A stretch of 64,000 nt of DNA from Pseudomonas plecoglossicida NBRC 103162 = DSM 15088 (lineage in GTDB: Bacteria; Pseudomonadota; Gammaproteobacteria; Pseudomonadales; Pseudomonadaceae): contig NZ_BBIV01000025.1 of NCBI RefSeq assembly GCF_000730665.1, positions 1 through 64,000 on the forward strand, written 5' to 3'. Every line of letters begins with the position of its first letter. Within the stretch, counting starts at the first letter, position 1. A program made the position numbers and the translations under genes. The notes below the pieces were generated by a model that saw only the letters and a program-made list of their open reading frames with translations, made no database searches and was not told the DNA's origin. This document shows positions 24,967 through 32,466 of this stretch, one piece after another.

Positions 24967-25436
24967 ATGAGCAACTCGAAGAACACAGGCCCTAGCCACC
25001 ACGACCCGGCCAGCGAAGCGTTTCGCAAGGAAGATTTCCCTTTCTACTGGCGCATGGGCGCTACACCCAGAACATGGAACGTCTGCTCAAGAAGATCGAC
25101 CTCGACGTGCCCCGTTGGCGCGTGCTGTGGATCCTCAACGAGAACGGTGAGTCGAGCATTTCGGAAATTTCCACCCATGCCATCGCCAAGCTGTCGACCA
25201 TCACCAAGATCGTCTACCGCATGAAGGACGACGGCCTGGTGGAAACCTCGCCAAGCCCCGAGGACGGGCGGGTGACCCAGGTGCGTATCACCGAGGTCGG
25301 CCTGCAGAACATCGAGCGCATGCAGGACGTCACCCGCGAGCTGTTCCAGCGCAGCTTCAAGGGGCTGACCGAAGCCCAGGTGCAACGGCTCAACCGCATG
25401 CTGGAAGTGGTGTTCCACAACCTGGAAACGCTCTGA
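24967..25436 (+). pseudogene. MarR-family regulator with N-terminal frameshift
   Basis: ATG 24967 begins MSNSKNTGPSHHDPASEAF then KEDFPFYW, the normal start of this MarR branch. At about 25050 the frame breaks, because the following HGRYTQNMERLLKKIDLDVP reads in another frame. Family members usually have about four more residues between FYW and HGRYTQNM, so about a dozen bases (not a multiple of three) appear lost. The winged-helix domain itself is intact (SISEISTHAIAKLSTITKIV, EDGRVTQVRIT) to the stop at 25436. Translation could restart at ATG 25074, giving a protein that lacks the first dimerisation helix. It would otherwise regulate the divergent amidase gene. Confidence 0.65.
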
Positions 25437-25466
25437 CTGCAAAGGGGCGCGTCGCGCCCCCGCCGA

Positions 25467-26786
25467 TCAGAAGGTGCTGACGAAGACCACCTGGGTGTAC
25501 AGGTTGTTGTTGTCGTTGCCCAGTTGCGTGCCGCCTTGTTCGAAGCTGCGATCGGGTTGATACAGGCCCACCAGCGGCACCACCATCAAGTGGTCGTTGA
25601 TCGTCCATTCGGCATACAGGTCCAGCTCGCGGCCGTCCGCGTTGCCCAGGCTGCGGTCGATGGTGTCGAACTTGAACCACAGGGCGCCGAGGTTCAGCGA
25701 CGGGGTCGGGCTGACCGTCAGGCCGACCTTCTGGATCCGCGCATTGCTGTTGAACGGGCTGGCATAGTTGCCGGCCACTTCGCCCTGGAACCAGGTGCCC
25801 AGGCCGCGGCCGAGCCCGTAGAACAGGGTGTCGTACTGCTCCGAGAAGCGGCTGTAGCGGTAGCTGATGTTCGGCTGCCACGGCAGGTCGGCGAAGGTCC
25901 AGCCGGCTTCCAGGTACCAGGCATCCTCGGTGCTGGTGTGGGGTTTGTCCTGGGTGGCGTACTCGCCAGACAGGAACAGGTTCTCCACCCCGGCATTGCC
26001 CTGGCCGCGCAGGCTGTAGGTCTTCATGCCGTCACGTTCCAGCTGCTGCGGCGAAGCAAACTCTTCGTCGACATGGGTGGTGCCGATGTAGGTCAGGCCG
26101 ACGGTGCCGGGCTCTGCCACGTGTTCCAGGGTAGCCACGTGCATTTCGGTCTTGGCCTGGGCGCGGTTGTCCGATTGCAGCCACATCAGGTCGCCGCGCC
26201 AGCCCTGGCTGCCGCCCAGGCGCAGCACGGCGGTCTTGTCGAAGCTCTTGCGCGCCGCCAGATAGTAGGCGCCGCCACGGTTGAACTCGCCGTCGGCCAG
26301 GCCCTTGCCGACGTTGAGCGAGTCGCCCTGGATCAGGAAGCCGTCACCCACTGCCACCATCTGCTTGCCGAAGGACAGGTCGATGCCGTCCTCGCCCAGC
26401 ATGGGCACCAGGTTGCCGGACTTCCAGCCGAGGTAGGCGTCCTCGATCTTGGTGGTGCGTTCGCTGCCGTCGCTGAAGCCTGCTGCGTCGCCATCGCCCC
26501 AGGTGCCGGAGCTGAGCAGGGCGAAGGCGCCGTACGTCGAGCCGGCGTCGCCCAGGCGCTGGTCGCCGCTCAGGCCGTACTTGATGTAGCCCTCGCGCCA
26601 CGACGTGGAGCCTTCCTGGTCACGGGCGATGGCGTAGCTTTCCTCACTGTGGAACGCACCGAACACGGCCTCGATATTGGCGTTGAGGTGACGCTCGGCG
26701 TCGCCGTAGAGCTCCAGGGCGGACGCCTGCAGCGAGACCCCGGCGAGCACGGCGGCCAGGGTGAGACGGAACGGGCGGTGCAGCAT
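25467..26786 (-). CDS. outer-membrane porin-like beta-barrel protein
   Basis: A 439-residue exported protein with a signal peptide (MLHRPFRLTLAAVLAGVSLQ, cleavage after ASA) and an alternating beta-strand pattern rich in aromatic girdle residues, ending in the outer-membrane signature phenylalanine (TQVVFVSTF). It resembles the substrate-specific porins found with aromatic-compound catabolic genes (alginate-export/PhaK-like barrels), but I cannot name the subfamily. ATG 26786 has AAGGAAG upstream. Neighbours are an amidase and a cytochrome c, so a role in substrate uptake is inferred. Confidence 0.75.
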   Translation of the reverse strand: MLHRPFRLTLAAVLAGVSLQASALELYGDAERHLNANIEAVFGAFHSEESYAIARDQEGSTSWREGYIKYGLSGDQRLGDAGSTYGAFALLSSGTWGDGDAAGFSDGSERTTKIEDAYLGWKSGNLVPMLGEDGIDLSFGKQMVAVGDGFLIQGDSLNVGKGLADGEFNRGGAYYLAARKSFDKTAVLRLGGSQGWRGDLMWLQSDNRAQAKTEMHVATLEHVAEPGTVGLTYIGTTHVDEEFASPQQLERDGMKTYSLRGQGNAGVENLFLSGEYATQDKPHTSTEDAWYLEAGWTFADLPWQPNISYRYSRFSEQYDTLFYGLGRGLGTWFQGEVAGNYASPFNSNARIQKVGLTVSPTPSLNLGALWFKFDTIDRSLGNADGRELDLYAEWTINDHLMVVPLVGLYQPDRSFEQGGTQLGNDNNNLYTQVVFVSTF

Positions 26787-26906
26787 GGTCTGGCTTCCTT
26801 TGTTATGGGTTTGGCAGAAGTTCCGAAGACATGCCACGGATCATGCAGGAAGCCCCGACGCAGGTTTTTGCCCTGGCTGCCAGTTGCCTTTGGCAGCGTG
26901 CCAAAA

Positions 26907-26937
26907 CGCCAAAGGCCCCGTTGCGGGGCCTTTGGCG
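26907..26937 (-). terminator. rho-independent terminator of the cytochrome c gene
   Basis: Perfect 13-bp arms CGCCAAAGGCCCC (26907-26919) and GGGGCCTTTGGCG (26925-26937) with a 5-base loop are followed on the minus strand by TTTT (26906-26903). It lies 14 bases after the cytochrome c stop codon. Confidence 0.85.
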
Positions 26938-26950
26938 GACAAGTACAGGG

Positions 26951-27349
26951 TTACTTGAGGCTGGCGAGGAAGCAGGTCACGGCCTGGCGTTCGACGGCGT
27001 CGTGCAAGCCGGCGTAAGGCATGTAGGTACCCGGCACGGCGGCCTGCGGCTGCTCGATGAAGGCGCTGATGCCCTGGGCGGTCCAGGCGGCCTGGCGCGA
27101 CTTCATGGCCTGCGAATAGTTGGCGCCCGCCACGGTCCCTGGGGTACGGCCCAGCACATCGTGCAGGTTCGGGCCCATCATGGTCGGGCCGTTCTTCTGC
27201 GAGGAGTGGCACGCCGCGCAGTCACGGGCGAATACCTGTTCGCCTTGCTGGGCCTGCGGGGCGGCGCATTCTTCGGCCAGCGCCAGGGGGCTGGCCAGGG
27301 TGGCGAGCAGGAAAGGGATGGCGAATTTGCTGGGGATGAAGGTCGACAT
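26951..27349 (-). CDS. class I cytochrome c
   Basis: A 132-residue periplasmic monohaem cytochrome c. The signal peptide is MSTFIPSKFAIPFLLATLAS … ALA. The haem site is CAACH (in FARDCAACHSSQKNG), and the distal Met ligand lies in GTYMPYAGL about 65 residues later. PNLHDVLGRTPGTV resembles mitochondrial-type cytochrome c. It would carry electrons in the periplasm, perhaps from a dehydrogenase of the local catabolic island. ATG 27349 has GGAA upstream. A strong terminator follows, so it is its own unit. Confidence 0.9.
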   Translation of the reverse strand: MSTFIPSKFAIPFLLATLASPLALAEECAAPQAQQGEQVFARDCAACHSSQKNGPTMMGPNLHDVLGRTPGTVAGANYSQAMKSRQAAWTAQGISAFIEQPQAAVPGTYMPYAGLHDAVERQAVTCFLASLK

Positions 27350-27487
27350 CAGTACGGTTCCAGGGTTGTTTCTTGTTGGTTTATGGCTGGATTGTGCGCC
27401 AGCCTGGCGCGTTGGGTTTTGCTGTGCCTGCCAGGCCGTTTGCCGGGGGTGCCAGGTGGTCACGAAAGCCTGAGTCGAACCTTGTGG

Positions 27488-27562
27488 TGTGGGAGCCGGC
27501 TTGCCGGCGATGAGGCCAGAGCAGGCTGTTCGGGCCCTGTCGCCGGCAAGCCGGCTCCCACA
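27488..27562. repeat. paired REP (BIME-like) palindrome
   Basis: Two perfectly inverted 23-bp arms (27488-27510 and 27540-27562), each beginning TGTGGGAGCCGGCTTGCC, are separated by 29 bp. A single arm identical in sequence recurs at 36726-36748, and a variant pair with compensating changes lies at 38684-38778. This is the common P. putida REP family. Confidence 0.85.
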
Positions 27563-27632
27563 TCGGTTTCGCACCAGTCTTCAAGACCATGGGCAAGACA
27601 ATTGCTCCCACAGAAGCCTGACAGGCGACCAC

Positions 27633-28547
27633 TCAGTTGGCGTGGCGCTTGCGGTATTCCCCAGGCGTCATGCCGAAACGGGCCTTGAATGCGGTGCTGA
27701 AATAGCTCGAATCGGAGAAGCCCCAGGCATAGCCGAGCGACGAGACTTTCTGGTCCATGGCCGGGTTGCGCAGGCTTTCGGCGCAGAAGTCGAGGCGGCG
27801 GTTACGGATGTACTGGGCGATCACCAGCTCGTGCTTGGCAAAGATGCGGTACAGGCTGCGCATGGAAATCCCCACTTCGCCGGCGATGAACTCGGGGCTC
27901 AGGCCTTCGCAGGTGATGTTCTGGTCGATCAGCGCCAGGGCCTTGCGGAACATGCGCTCATGGCTGCCGGGCACGCTGTCGTGGCAGATGGCCGGGCGCA
28001 GCAGGGCGATCAGTGCGTCCAGCACCGCCAGGCTTTCATTGTTGGCCATGTGCTGGGTCCGTCCGGCTTCGAGCATCATCTGCCGCGCCATGCTGGCCAG
28101 CGGCATCTTCGCCTCGATGCGCTTGGCGCAGGTCACGCCGACGCCGCGGGTGCCGCTTTGCACCTGGGCCCGCGGCAAAATCAGCGACAGTTGCCGGGAG
28201 CGCTCATGAAAGTGCATGTCCAGCGGGGCGCTGGCATCGATCAGGGTCAGGTCGCCGGCCTGCAGCTCGATGCATGCCTGCTGGTGCTCGATGCGCGAAG
28301 TCCCGGCCAGTTGCAGCACCGCATAGTAGTTGTCGGCACCACTGGCACGGATTTCCCGCGGGCCGCGAAACAGGTTCACTTGGGTCATGTCGACGATGCT
28401 CATGGAAATCTGGCCTACCTGGCATTTTTCCAGTTGGCCGACGAAGCCTGGGTCGAGCTTGCGACCGTTGAAATGGCCACAGGCTTCATTGACCTGGTTG
28501 AGCCAGGCCTGGAAGTGGTCGTCGGTAACACGGCTTGCAGGGGTCAT
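27633..28547 (-). CDS. feaR: AraC-type regulator, FeaR-like
   Basis: A 304-residue regulator with an N-terminal AraC-binding-like (cupin_6) domain (GQISMSIVDMTQVNLFRGPR, GDLTLIDASAPLDM) and a C-terminal double HTH (FIAGEVGISMRSLYRIFAKH … SLGYAWGFSDSSYFSTAFKA). The layout is that of FeaR, the activator of phenylethylamine/aromatic-amine oxidation genes, and related activators. ATG 28547 is well placed. No amine oxidase is adjacent; the nearby porin, cytochrome and amidase genes are the plausible targets. The symbol reflects family likeness, not a proven function. Confidence 0.7.
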   Translation of the reverse strand: MTPASRVTDDHFQAWLNQVNEACGHFNGRKLDPGFVGQLEKCQVGQISMSIVDMTQVNLFRGPREIRASGADNYYAVLQLAGTSRIEHQQACIELQAGDLTLIDASAPLDMHFHERSRQLSLILPRAQVQSGTRGVGVTCAKRIEAKMPLASMARQMMLEAGRTQHMANNESLAVLDALIALLRPAICHDSVPGSHERMFRKALALIDQNITCEGLSPEFIAGEVGISMRSLYRIFAKHELVIAQYIRNRRLDFCAESLRNPAMDQKVSSLGYAWGFSDSSYFSTAFKARFGMTPGEYRKRHAN

Positions 28548-28843
28548 GGATGCCTCGCACGGTATGACGTGGAACGGCTCGCTTGGGCGAGCTCTTGGAA
28601 TTTGGGTTATGCATTACTATTCACTTGAAAATTCAAGCAAAAATCGGGCCTGAATGAAGGCTTCGTTGCCTTGGATTAGACGCAAGTCATTGAAAGCAAA
28701 GAAGTTAAAGCAATGACAGGAATGTGCGTAGGAAGCAGCAGGGGATGGAAAATGCAGCGACACTGCCCGCAGTTGTAGCATTTTGAAACGTTAGTGTTTC
28801 CCTTGAGGGCAGGGCGTGGCCCATTTGCCGCGCCATGCTGGCT
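28548..28843. other. gene-free interval with a short palindrome
   Basis: These 296 bp between the FeaR-like gene and the regulator/porin remnant are AT-richer than the neighbourhood and hold no credible frame. The only structure I see is CTTGAA-AA-TTCAAG at 28624-28637, about 80 bp upstream of the FeaR-like start, a possible operator. Confidence 0.4.
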
Positions 28844-29060
28844 TCATCGCTTTTCCAGGACGTACCCGACGCCTCTGAGCGTGTGGATGAGCCTGGAGTC
28901 GAATGGGTCGTCTATCTTCGCGCGCAGCCTGCGAATCGAGACCTCGACGACGTTGGTGTCGCAGTCGAAGTTCATGTCCCAGACCTGGGAGATGATCTGC
29001 GTGCGGCTCAGCACCACACCAGCATGGCGCATCAGGTAATGCAGCAGGGCGAATTCGCCC
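28844..29060 (-). pseudogene. CzcR/CopR-type response regulator, C-terminal DNA-binding fragment
   Basis: About 70 codons encode the winged-helix output domain of an OmpR-class heavy-metal regulator: EFALLHYLMRHAGVVLSRTQ, then SQVWDMNFDCDTNVVEVSIR and LRAKIDDPF … RGVGYVLEKR. The receiver domain is gone. At about 29055-29065 the frame continues without interruption into porin (OprD) sequence upstream, making an in-frame porin/regulator chimera. The cognate czcCBA operon survives downstream on the other strand, so its local regulator seems to have been lost. Confidence 0.8.
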
Positions 29061-29421
29061 TTGTCGTCGGTGCGCATGTAGACCTGGTTGGCGTTCGAGT
29101 AGTCGGCGTCAGAACCCCTGGCATAGCGGGTCATGAACGACAGGCCGGGGATGCCATAGTGCGTCATGTTCAAGTCGTAACGCAGCATCCACGAGCGTTC
29201 GTTCGGCGAGTTGAAGTCGCTGTACTGGATCGAGTTGTCGAGGAAGATCGAGTCCGACTGACGCAGGTAGTCGAAATCGTCGTCGCCGTTGTTGCGCTGG
29301 TGCGACAGCGCCAGGGTGTGCGCCCCGTACTGCACGCCCAGCTTGGCACTCCAGATGTCGTTGTCGAACTCGCCCAGGCGCTGCTTGCCCTCATCGACGG
29401 CCTTGTAGAGGTTGAAGCCTC
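29060..29421 (-). pseudogene. OprD-family porin, internal fragment (3' part)
   Basis: About 120 codons read GFNLYKAVDEGKQRLGEFDN … WSAKLGVQYGAHTLALSHQR … DSIFLDNSIQYSDFNSPNER … GIPGLSFMTRYARGSDADYS, the middle-to-late barrel of an OprD-type porin. The fragment starts at 29421 directly after a stop codon and runs in frame into the response-regulator fragment. The last strands and C-terminal Phe are missing. The piece that should precede it (ending …LALIG) lies immediately to the right, in inverted orientation. Confidence 0.8.
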
Positions 29422-29422
29422 A

Positions 29423-29664
29423 TCAGCACGTTCAACTCCGGCTTCACGCCATGAGCCAGCCGGTCTCCAGCAACCTCGACGACAACTTCGAGACCTTCTG
29501 TGCCGGGCCGGTCAACTCGCCCTGGATCGGTTACGGCGGCGGTGATTACCAGGTCAACGGCAACTTCACCGTGAGCCTGTACGCCAGCCAGCTGAAAGAC
29601 GTCTGGAATCAGTACTACGCGGGCACCAGCGTTGCCTATCCGCTGAGTGACGACCTGGCGCTGA
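29423..29664 (+). pseudogene. OprD-family porin, inverted internal fragment (5' part)
   Basis: Reading rightward: STFNSGFTP, then a one-base frame slip at about 29449, then MSQPVSSNLDDNFETF … GYGGGDYQVNGNFTVSLYAS … DVWNQYYAG … PLSDDLALIG. This is the part of an OprD porin that normally comes just before the fragment at 29060-29421, but it points the other way. After LALIG (about 29663) the sequence is unrelated. A local inversion of about 240 bp inside an oprD gene, followed by decay, explains the arrangement. Confidence 0.65.
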
Positions 29665-29853
29665 TCGGCCCGCGTGGGTCGATATGGCTGTTCAGTTGCC
29701 CCAGCCACTTCAACGGTTTCTAACGAAATTGTAATTTTCGCGCCACCGCGCTGATAGCTACCGCTGATTAGAGTGCCAGCACCTTTTCCAGTGGGGCTTG
29801 GCAGTGGTTGCGACGTTCTCGCCAAGCTTGATCGAAGTTTGCGCACGAGGACC

Positions 29854-31125
29854 GTGAAAGTGCCCGGGTATCACCGCAATGTCTTTTCAAAAAGCGCTAC
29901 CTGGAAGATCGCCGCACTGTGTGCGGCCATCTGCGGGTTGATGACGCCGGCAGCATTTGCCCAAGGCATCAGCTTGCCCCAGGCGCTGTCGACGGCAATG
30001 GCTGGCAACCCCGACCTGGCGGCTGCCAGGCAGGAGATCGGTATCGCACAAGGTGCGCGCACGCAGGCTGGGGTCATTCCCAACCCCGAAATTTCCTATG
30101 AGATGGAAGACACCGACCGCGACAACAGCACCACCACCGTGACACTCAGCCAGCCCCTGGAGCTTGGCGGCAAACGCGGCGCCCGTATCGAGGTCGCCAC
30201 CTTCGGCCAGTCCGTGGCGCAGCTGGAGCTTGACCGGCGCGTGAACGCCCTGCGTGCCGATGTCGTGCAGGCGTACTACGCAGCCCTGCGCGCCCAGACT
30301 GGCCTGGACCTGGCCAGGCAGTCCCTCGAGTTGACCGAGCGCGGCCTGCGCATTGTCGAGGTGCGCGTGCGTGCGGGTAAATCCTCCCCGGTGGAGGTCA
30401 CCCGTGCCCAGGTGCAGCTGGCCGAAGCTCAGCTGCAGGTGCGCCGTGGCGAAACCGAGAAAACCACCGCCTACCAGCACCTGGCCCAGGTCACGGGAAG
30501 CCCGGTCACCGTGTTCGACCGCCTGGATTCACCGAGCCTGTCCCCCGGCAAGCCGCCAGGGACTGACGCGCTGCTGTCCAGGCTCGAGCAGACCGCAGAG
30601 ATGCGCCAGGCGGTGGCACAGATCGACCAGAGCGATGCCGCGCTGGGCTCGGAGAAAGCCCAACGTATCCCCAACCTCACGGTGAGTGTGGGTAGCCAAT
30701 ATGACCGCTCCGTGCGCGAGCGGGTCAATGTCGTGGGTCTGTCCATGCCCCTGCCGCTGTTCGACCGTAACCAGGGCAACATCCTGTCCGCTTCGCGCCG
30801 TGCCGATCAGGCACGCGACCTGCGCAACGCGGTGGAACTGCGGCTGCGCAGCGAAACCCAGACCGCGCTGAACCAGTGGTCCACCGCCATGCAGGAGGTC
30901 GAGTCCTACGACAAGACCATCCTGCCGTCGGCCCAGCGGGCGGTGGACACCGCGACCCGCGGATTCGAGATGGGCAAGTTCGGCTTCATCGAGGTACTCG
31001 ATGCCCAGCGCACCTTGATCGTCGCGCGGGGCCAGTACCTCGAGTCGCTGGCAGCGGCAACCGACGCGCGTGCGCAGGTGGAGCGGGTCTACGGCGACCT
31101 GGGTATGGCTGGCGACGTGCGCTGA
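29854..31125 (+). CDS. czcC: heavy-metal efflux outer-membrane factor CzcC
   Basis: A TolC-family outer-membrane channel of the CzcCBA cobalt-zinc-cadmium efflux complex. From GTG 29854 it has 423 residues; GTG 29773 in frame is an alternative and neither ribosome site is strong. A signal peptide follows (IAALCAAICGLMTPAAFAQG). Two repeats of OEP-type helical hairpins are visible (SLPQALSTAMAGNPDLAAAR; GFEMGKFGFIEVLDAQRTL near the end), with TLSQPLELGGKRGARIEVA between. czcB follows after 69 bp. The upstream region contains only porin debris, so the native promoter may have changed. Confidence 0.9.
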   Translation: MKVPGYHRNVFSKSATWKIAALCAAICGLMTPAAFAQGISLPQALSTAMAGNPDLAAARQEIGIAQGARTQAGVIPNPEISYEMEDTDRDNSTTTVTLSQPLELGGKRGARIEVATFGQSVAQLELDRRVNALRADVVQAYYAALRAQTGLDLARQSLELTERGLRIVEVRVRAGKSSPVEVTRAQVQLAEAQLQVRRGETEKTTAYQHLAQVTGSPVTVFDRLDSPSLSPGKPPGTDALLSRLEQTAEMRQAVAQIDQSDAALGSEKAQRIPNLTVSVGSQYDRSVRERVNVVGLSMPLPLFDRNQGNILSASRRADQARDLRNAVELRLRSETQTALNQWSTAMQEVESYDKTILPSAQRAVDTATRGFEMGKFGFIEVLDAQRTLIVARGQYLESLAAATDARAQVERVYGDLGMAGDVR

Positions 31126-31194
31126 AACGGCCCAGACACTTTCTTCGGCACGCGGCGCTGAACAGGCCGCTGTCAACGATTAGCAGGAGTAGCA

Positions 31195-32442
31195 ATGGAT
31201 AACAAACGCAGGATCGCCCTGGCGGTAGCCGCAGTGGCTGCCCTCGGCTTCGGTAGCCTCGCCTGGAACGCCGGTTCGGAGCAGGCAACCGGTCATGCCG
31301 AACACGGTGCAGACGATGACCACGGGCACGACAAGCCAGCCGCATCAACCAGCAGGGGGGAGGGTGAGGAGGGCCATGGTGAGGAAGGCCATGCAGAAGA
31401 AGGCCATGGCGAGGAGGGCAAGCTGACCCTCAGCGCCGAACAGATCAAGGCCGCTGGTGTCGTGCTGGAAACGGCAGCCGCGCGCGAGCTTGGCACTGTC
31501 GTGACCTTCCCTGGCGAGATCCGCTTCGACGAGGACCGAACCGCCCACGTGGTCCCTCGGGTCCCCGGCGTCGTCGAAAGCGTTCATGCCAACCTCGGCG
31601 AGGCGGTGAAGAAGGGGCAGATCCTTGCTGTGATCGCCAGCCAGCAGATCTCCGACCTGCGCAGCGAGCAACAGGCCGCCCAGCGGCGCGTGGAGCTGGC
31701 GCGGGTGACCTTCGCGCGTGAGAAGCAGCTGTGGCAGGACAAGATCTCTGCCGAGCAGGACTACCTCCAGGCGCGCCAGGCGCTGCAGGAGGCCGAGATC
31801 GCCCTGGCCAACGCCCGGCAGAAGGTCGGCGCGATCGGGGCGTCGGTCAACGCTGCCGGCGGTAACCGCTACGAGCTGCGCGCGCCCTTCGACGCGGTGA
31901 TCGTGGAAAAGCACCTGACCGTCGGCGAGGTGGTCAGCGAGGCGACCAACGCGTTCATTCTGTCCGACCTCAACCAGGTGTGGGCGACCTTCGCGGTGCC
32001 ACCGGCCGACCTGGGCAAGGTGGTGACCGGCCGCGCGGTGAAGGTGTCGTCCCCCGACATGAATGCCGAGGTCGACGGCAAGGTCGGCTACGTCGGCAGC
32101 CTGCTCGGTGAGCAGAACCGCGCGGCGACCGTCCGCGTCACCCTGACCAACCCCAATGGCGCCTGGCGCCCGGGCTTGTTCGTGAACATAGCGGTCACCT
32201 CGCGCAGCGATCAGGTTGCCGTGGCCGTCCCCGAGTCCGCTGTGCAGACCGTCGAGGAGCAACCTTCGGTGTTCGTGCGCACTGCCGAGGGCTTCGATAC
32301 CCGACCGGTAAGGCTCGGCCGCCGTGACGGTGGCTATGTGGAGGTGACCGATGGCGTGAAATCCGGTGACCGGGTGGCAGCCAGTGGCAGCTTCACGCTC
32401 AAGTCCGAGCTGGGCAAGGCCACGGCCGAGCACAGTCACTGA
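31195..32442 (+). CDS. czcB: heavy-metal efflux periplasmic adaptor CzcB
   Basis: A 415-residue membrane-fusion protein. It has an N-terminal signal/anchor (RIALAVAAVAALGFGSLAWN), then a His/Glu-rich low-complexity segment at about 33-75 (repeats of GHGEEGHAEE) likely to bind metal ions in the periplasm. Adaptor domains follow: lipoyl-type halves around VVESVHANLGEAVKKGQILA and YELRAPFDAVIVEKHLTVGE, a helical hairpin between them, and a beta-barrel/MP domain to the end (ATAEHSH). It links CzcA to CzcC. It sits 24 bp before czcA. Confidence 0.93.
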   Translation: MDNKRRIALAVAAVAALGFGSLAWNAGSEQATGHAEHGADDDHGHDKPAASTSRGEGEEGHGEEGHAEEGHGEEGKLTLSAEQIKAAGVVLETAAARELGTVVTFPGEIRFDEDRTAHVVPRVPGVVESVHANLGEAVKKGQILAVIASQQISDLRSEQQAAQRRVELARVTFAREKQLWQDKISAEQDYLQARQALQEAEIALANARQKVGAIGASVNAAGGNRYELRAPFDAVIVEKHLTVGEVVSEATNAFILSDLNQVWATFAVPPADLGKVVTGRAVKVSSPDMNAEVDGKVGYVGSLLGEQNRAATVRVTLTNPNGAWRPGLFVNIAVTSRSDQVAVAVPESAVQTVEEQPSVFVRTAEGFDTRPVRLGRRDGGYVEVTDGVKSGDRVAASGSFTLKSELGKATAEHSH

Positions 32443-32466
32443 TGCGCACCGACAGGATGATTTGCC

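Noticed and set aside
29724..29760. CzcR/CopR-type operator (TGTAAT half-site) upstream of czcC
   Set aside because: Only a single loose half-site in AT-rich sequence (AAATTGTAATTTTC) was seen, with no second half at the expected spacing.
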